NCBI GenBank assembly: GCA_028023455.1
Contig: JAQFVV010006238.1
Location: 1,369,478 to 1,433,477 of the forward strand
Length of the DNA: 64,000 nt
Source of the DNA: Epiperipatus broadwayi
Lineage: Eukaryota; Onychophora; Udeonychophora; Euonychophora; Peripatidae
Reading direction: 5' to 3'
The notes beneath the pieces are model-generated. The model did not search any database and was not told the origin of the DNA. It saw only the letters and a list, made by a program, of their open reading frames with translations. Every line of letters starts with the position of its first letter. Position 1 is the stretch's first letter. This document shows positions 59,670-64,000 of the stretch, in pieces. Position numbers and translations under genes: made by a program.

Positions 59670-62600
59670 TAAAATAAAATAAAATAATGAAGTAAATTAA
59701 AACAATTCTGATTATTTTACTTTAATATTTTTATGAATAAAGTCATATCTGATGAATACTCAAAATAGCAATTTGACAATACAAAGCTATCATTGAAAAA
59801 TAAAAAAATACTAATATAATTCATTTGGGCAAATAAGAAAAATGGATACAGAAATGATTGAAGTCTATGGGAATTTGTAAATAGTCTTTGAAGGAATTTA
59901 TTGAATTAATTATGTTTTTCATAAGAACTACAATGAGAAATTTATAGCAGTTTGTAAGATTAATTTTGTTTTTAGAATATATCTTGAACAGTAACATTAT
60001 ATTGTATGCTACAGTGTTAAATAGCCTAAATTTAAGGACCAAAACTTTCCATTGATTAACAGTAAAGGCTAGGTTGATTTTAATGAGGATTTCCATGTTT
60101 ACAGATATAATTTTTAATAAGTTTTTATCAAGAGTATTAAGATAATCATTTACTGACCAATAATTTTATAGTTAGCTTGATTGATTATAAAAAAAAAATT
60201 GTAAGCTTATTATAATGATGTATGTTAGATTGGTAAATATTTATTAGTGGAAGCTTGTTTCAGGTACTTATTAACAGATGATCATTATTCATTGCCTGCA
60301 CTTGTGGTTAAACTTTTTGACTCTCTAGTGTAATGGTAACTTTTGAACAATGTAGATGGAAGATGGATCTGAACCCTTTAAATTGACAATATTTAATTAT
60401 ATCCACTTATAAGTATTGAGTTCTTCAAGATACGGACCATAGTCATTGGTTCAAATAAATAATAAGTTGAATATTTAATAAAATTCAAATATATAATAAT
60501 ATTAAACAATGTGATGATGAATTATAATTTAAAAATGCAAGTACTCCCAAAAGTATATTTGTTTTTTATTTTCAATAAAATTCAAAGGTGCCAAACCTTC
60601 TAAAAAGAAAGTGCACTTTTGGAAAAGTCTTTTTAATGGAACGATGATCATCAATTATTACCGCCATCTCAAACATGTTCCCAGTGGATTGCATGAATTC
60701 TCAGAGCTGTGAAAGCATATATATTTGGATTGGATTATAAACAAACTAAATTGATTCATAAAAAAATATTTAATAATTTATTAATAACTAAATAAGACTG
60801 TTGCATATATATATTTACAACTATCAATTCATACACAAAAATATTATTGTAACAAAAGATATGGTTCAAGTTTAAGACCTTGTGGTATTTATAATGATAA
60901 GATCCTAACGTAGTTAAATAGGGAAACAGTCACTAACCATGGGGCTTTTTCCAGATACTGGTTTTTTAATATTTTACTTCTGCTATTCTTAGTTTTTGCA
61001 ATGATGATCTTCTCCTTGGACACTGATGATTAGAGAGAGTGAATACAGCAGAATTAGTGATATTATATTGGGTTGCTATCTGTAGGTCTTGAATAATTTA
61101 TATGGCATTATGCATTTCTTCCTTCACAATATTATAAAGACATTGCATAAGTTGGTTTTTGAAACTTCATTAAATTTCTGGATCCAACTGCATTTTCCAG
61201 GTTGTTTTGACTTGTGTGGTGTTTTGTTATCTAGCCACACATGGTAGATGGATTTCTTGCAATTAAAATCATCATATTGACTGTTGTAACTGTAGTATTG
61301 AAAAATAATTTAAAAAACATTCAGTAAAATATGGCTTACAATGAAAAATGGAAAAATCACTGGTTGTTTCTTTTCTCAGCATAGATCATGGGAATACAGC
61401 TTCAATGGTAGATTATGCTGTAATGCAAAGCAATATGGAATGATTTTCTGGGTTCCTAGAATTATAATGCCTAGCTATTTGTTTCTGACCTATTTATACT
61501 AAATTGATGTTGTTCACACAACATGGTTTTTAAACATGCATATACATTACCAGTTAGGGGAATATATATGACATTTGCATCATTATGCATACAACCACAA
61601 CTGTATATTTTTTGGAAAAGCACCCACTTTACTCTATCCAAAACATGTTGTGGATAGAAATTTTAGTACATTATATCATGTTTTTTTATGTAAATAAAAG
61701 AACAAGAGATAAAAAATAGCTTGTCACTTTTTTTTAATTTTATTTACATTTCGTTAACATAGGAAAAAGAAAAAATTGGCTGCTGACTTTTAATTTTTTG
61801 ATTATAACTTCTAAAATGTTATTAATTTAAAAATTTTAATACTTTTTTCAAATCCATTTTCCAATTTTGTACAAAAGTGGATAAATTGTTTAATTAAAAC
61901 TTCCATTTGAAAGGCAGATTAAATAAGGTTTGAAATTTAATATTTTTTTTGCATATAAAAACTATTTTTCTTTCTTCCTTTACTTTGTAATTTATCATTC
62001 TTTACATATCACAAAGTAAATATTTAGTAATATAAATAATGTGCATGAATTAATTTTTCTTATAATCGTTGGGCAATTTACATTTTTATTTCTCGAGTAC
62101 ACATGCACACACATAAATGGCAGTTGGTATATCTATTAATTAGTTCACATGAGTTTTTATTAAATACATTTTTTCTCTCTGCCACGAATTTGTTATAGCT
62201 ATAATGGTAAATAGTTTAATTAATAAATAATGCAAATAATATTGGCTGTAAACAAAATGATTAAGATTTATAATTGAATGTTATTTTTGTAGCCTTTAAT
62301 TGTATAAAATGATATCCAGTTTTCTTGTATCTTCATGTTTACAATTTACCACTTGGCTGTTAGGCGTAACATCTAATATCTTATTTTCACAGTGATAGAA
62401 GACTTGAAAGCCTTTTATCATAATTTATCATTGTCGATTTTTCATTTATTTACTTTCATTCCATAAGTCCAATGCATAAGCACTAAAACATATCCATACT
62501 TTTATTGGTGTGTTAGAATACATATTTATGCTATGAAGGGGTCAAAAGTTGTCACTAGTAGATTGTCAATATTTGATACTAAAATATAATTTATTATTTA

Positions 62601-63120
62601 TTATAACATCTCAGTATTCAAAACTATTTTGTAATCATTAATCAAAACTTTAAATCCATTAAGATTAATTACTTTTGTTGGATGTACATTTATTTTAGAC
62701 AAAAAAGTCAGAATTACTCCTAATTGGTTGAAAGGGGTTATTATTCTACTTGATGGTTATTGATATTTATCAAATGGTAGACAAATTTAGTCATTAAAGC
62801 TTTCTTGTTTGCACATCAATCTATCACCTTCACCATTCCCTACATCAAGTGACTCCCTCCCCAGCAAAAAACTTTTGTATTTTGTTGATAGCTGTTTTTT
62901 CCTTCTATCATGAAAGTTTAATTGATATGTGAATCGAGTGACTTTTTTTTAAAAAAAAATCCTGATTGGATGACTCAAAAAGTCTCATGGCAAAGGACAT
63001 TGAGATGGTATAAAAAATTCAAAATTGATTTTTGTTACTGGCAATTTGCTCTCCCTGCATTCTACCTAAACAGAAACTATTATAACATGATGTAATATCA
63101 GAATGACTACTTTACAATGA
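59670..63120. other. AT-rich stretch, no recognised gene
   Basis: The 91-codon minus frame at 59821-60096 has no motif. No repeats of note. Confidence 0.45.
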
Positions 63121-63149
63121 ATCTTAATGTAATCACCATTTTCTATGCT

Positions 63150-63470
63150 TACACAGCAATCTCTCCCTACTGAAGTGCCATCCAATGCAAGCCTTAGTAA
63201 TCAATGAATTCACAGTTTATGCATAAAATACATATCTAGTAAATATTCATTCAATATCCGTAGACTAATTTCTAGCTTGTGGCTTTCATCAGTGTGAGCC
63301 TTGGATCTGAGAGCACTGCATCTAGATCTCAGGGATTTTATACACAAATCCTTTTGCAGTCTATGATTACTAAAATTTACACTGGGTGGCACTATTGCCT
63401 AGAGAGTTTGCTACTGTTGTATCAACTTGTGTAAGCGTAGGAAATTGTGATCATGTAATGTTTTAATGGT
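63150..63470. mobile_element. Hammerhead-bearing palindromic repeat (family C)
   Basis: Inverted arms are at about 63152-63235 and 63325-63411: agcaatctctcc...gtgccatccaatg on the left, and gggtggcactattg...gagagtttgctact on the right. The middle carries a minus-strand hammerhead-like motif. Arms are more diverged than at 59.4 kb. Confidence 0.68.
63250..63304 (-). ncRNA. Hammerhead ribozyme-like motif (family C, copy 5)
   Basis: Minus strand: complete CTGATGA (63286-63292). Stem II is AGC-CACAA-GCT, then A-GAAA. Stem III is ATTAGT (one G-U pair), and C17 is at 63263. Stem I is weak next to the core, though ccaa and ttga-like outer bases remain. The catalytic core residues all appear intact. 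Confidence 0.65.
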
Positions 63471-63639
63471 TTTGTACTAATCCTATCCAAAGCATAATAT
63501 TGATGTTGGTTTTTTTAAAAAGCTAATATATAGATACTGAAGTGGGTTCAGATTTATATGATTATACAAGTGAAAGAGTTTGGATTGAAAACATTATTGT
63601 GTTTTCATCTTTTGCTTATAGTTTTATAGTTAACTAAAT

Positions 63640-63870
63640 AGCTAAAATGTAGCTGCTGGAAGGTTGCATTATATCCTAAGATCTAGATGCAGTTTTCTCA
63701 GATTCAAGAACTCTTCTGATGAAGGTCACAAGCTTAGAAACTAATCTAGACATATTGGATGATTAGACAGTAGATCGGGATTTTATACACAAAACTTTTT
63801 GCATCCACTGATTACTATAGCTTGCATATTACTGTATGAAAAGTTTGCTACTGCTATTACAATGAATTTT
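63640..63870 (+). mobile_element. Hammerhead-bearing repeat (family C), plus-strand copy
   Basis: Same family in the plus sense: gatctagatgcagttttctc, then the hammerhead-like motif, then cagtagatcgggattttata, tttgcatccactgattacta and aagtttgctactgct. It lies about 170 bp after the palindrome at 63150-63470, possibly as part of one larger insertion. Confidence 0.68.
63700..63760 (+). ncRNA. Hammerhead ribozyme-like motif (family C, copy 6)
   Basis: CTGATGA at 63716-63722. Stem II is GGT with GCT (two wobble pairs), then A-GAAA at 63737-63740. CTAAT sits in place of CTAGT, so stem III is weakened. C17 is at 63746, followed by tagacatattgg for stem I. The core is intact; stems are degraded. 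Confidence 0.6.
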
Positions 63871-64000
63871 GAAAGTGTTAAGCAGTGATGATGATCAAGG
63901 GTTTATTGCTTGATTGTAGCACTCTTTATCAAGAGACTTCTGGAGTCATAAAATCGTACTTTCATCAGATTTTTTAAAGGAAGTATTTAAGTCTACTAAA

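Noticed and set aside
63895-63990. CTGATGAAAGTACG... on the minus strand as a seventh family C motif
   Set aside because: GAAG replaces GAAA, stem II has at most three pairs, and the flanks do not match family C.

Overview
This window looks like AT-rich, non-coding DNA from an invertebrate animal genome. Genes are not tightly packed, there are no operons, long (ATT)n and (TA)n microsatellites are common, and every recognisable coding segment belongs to a transposable element. The mix of RTE-type LINEs, a Jockey/CR1-like LINE, an L1/Tx1-like LINE end, Penelope-like elements (PLEs) with GIY-YIG endonuclease, a Merlin transposase remnant, a hAT remnant with a BED-like start, TA-flanked MITE-like elements and tRNA-derived SINEs indicates a metazoan. 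A lophotrochozoan such as a cephalopod would fit, but that is a guess. I see no convincing exon of a host gene, no rRNA, no functional tRNA and no CRISPR array.

Layout. 0-1.3 kb: decayed RTE fragment. 2.9-3.5 kb: broken Merlin (ISXO2-like) transposase. 6.5-12.2 kb: a cluster of palindromic repeats, several carrying hammerhead-ribozyme-like motifs, including a 588-bp unit with a tRNA-like centre and a 12-bp target-site duplication. 12.3-13.5 kb: two RTE 3' ends in tandem, one with a long open frame. 13.5-18.8 kb: featureless AT-rich DNA. 18.9-21.4 kb: a fairly young LINE sitting inside an (ATT)n microsatellite. 21.5-22.2 kb: two inverted-repeat elements. 22.4-23.7 kb: a PLE with RT and GIY-YIG domains split by (TA)n. 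25.5-29.0 kb: a nested complex of a hAT remnant, a PLE with inverted halves, and an RTE inserted into the PLE. 29.5-34.6 kb: three non-autonomous DNA elements with terminal inverted repeats and a SINE. 35.7-36.6 kb: the 3' end of an L1/Tx1-like LINE. 36.8-41.3 kb: diverged tandem duplications, a second SINE copy and a microsatellite. 42.3-42.6, 50.5, 59.4 and 63.1-63.9 kb: dispersed copies of one hammerhead-bearing repeat family, often as inverted pairs. 43.3-44.8 kb (minus) and 46.6-49.2 kb (plus): long decayed RTE copies. 56.3-57.3 kb: a 334-bp tandem repeat ending in an inverted copy and flanked by a 10-bp duplication.

The most interesting theme is the density of hammerhead-like motifs. 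I find about a dozen copies in at least four sequence families on both strands, mostly inside palindromic repeats. Stem pairing is kept while primary sequence differs between copies. PLEs and the small non-autonomous retrozymes of animals are known to carry hammerhead ribozymes, so these repeats are probably PLE-related or retrozyme-like. Their palindromic, tRNA-fused architecture is the part worth checking.
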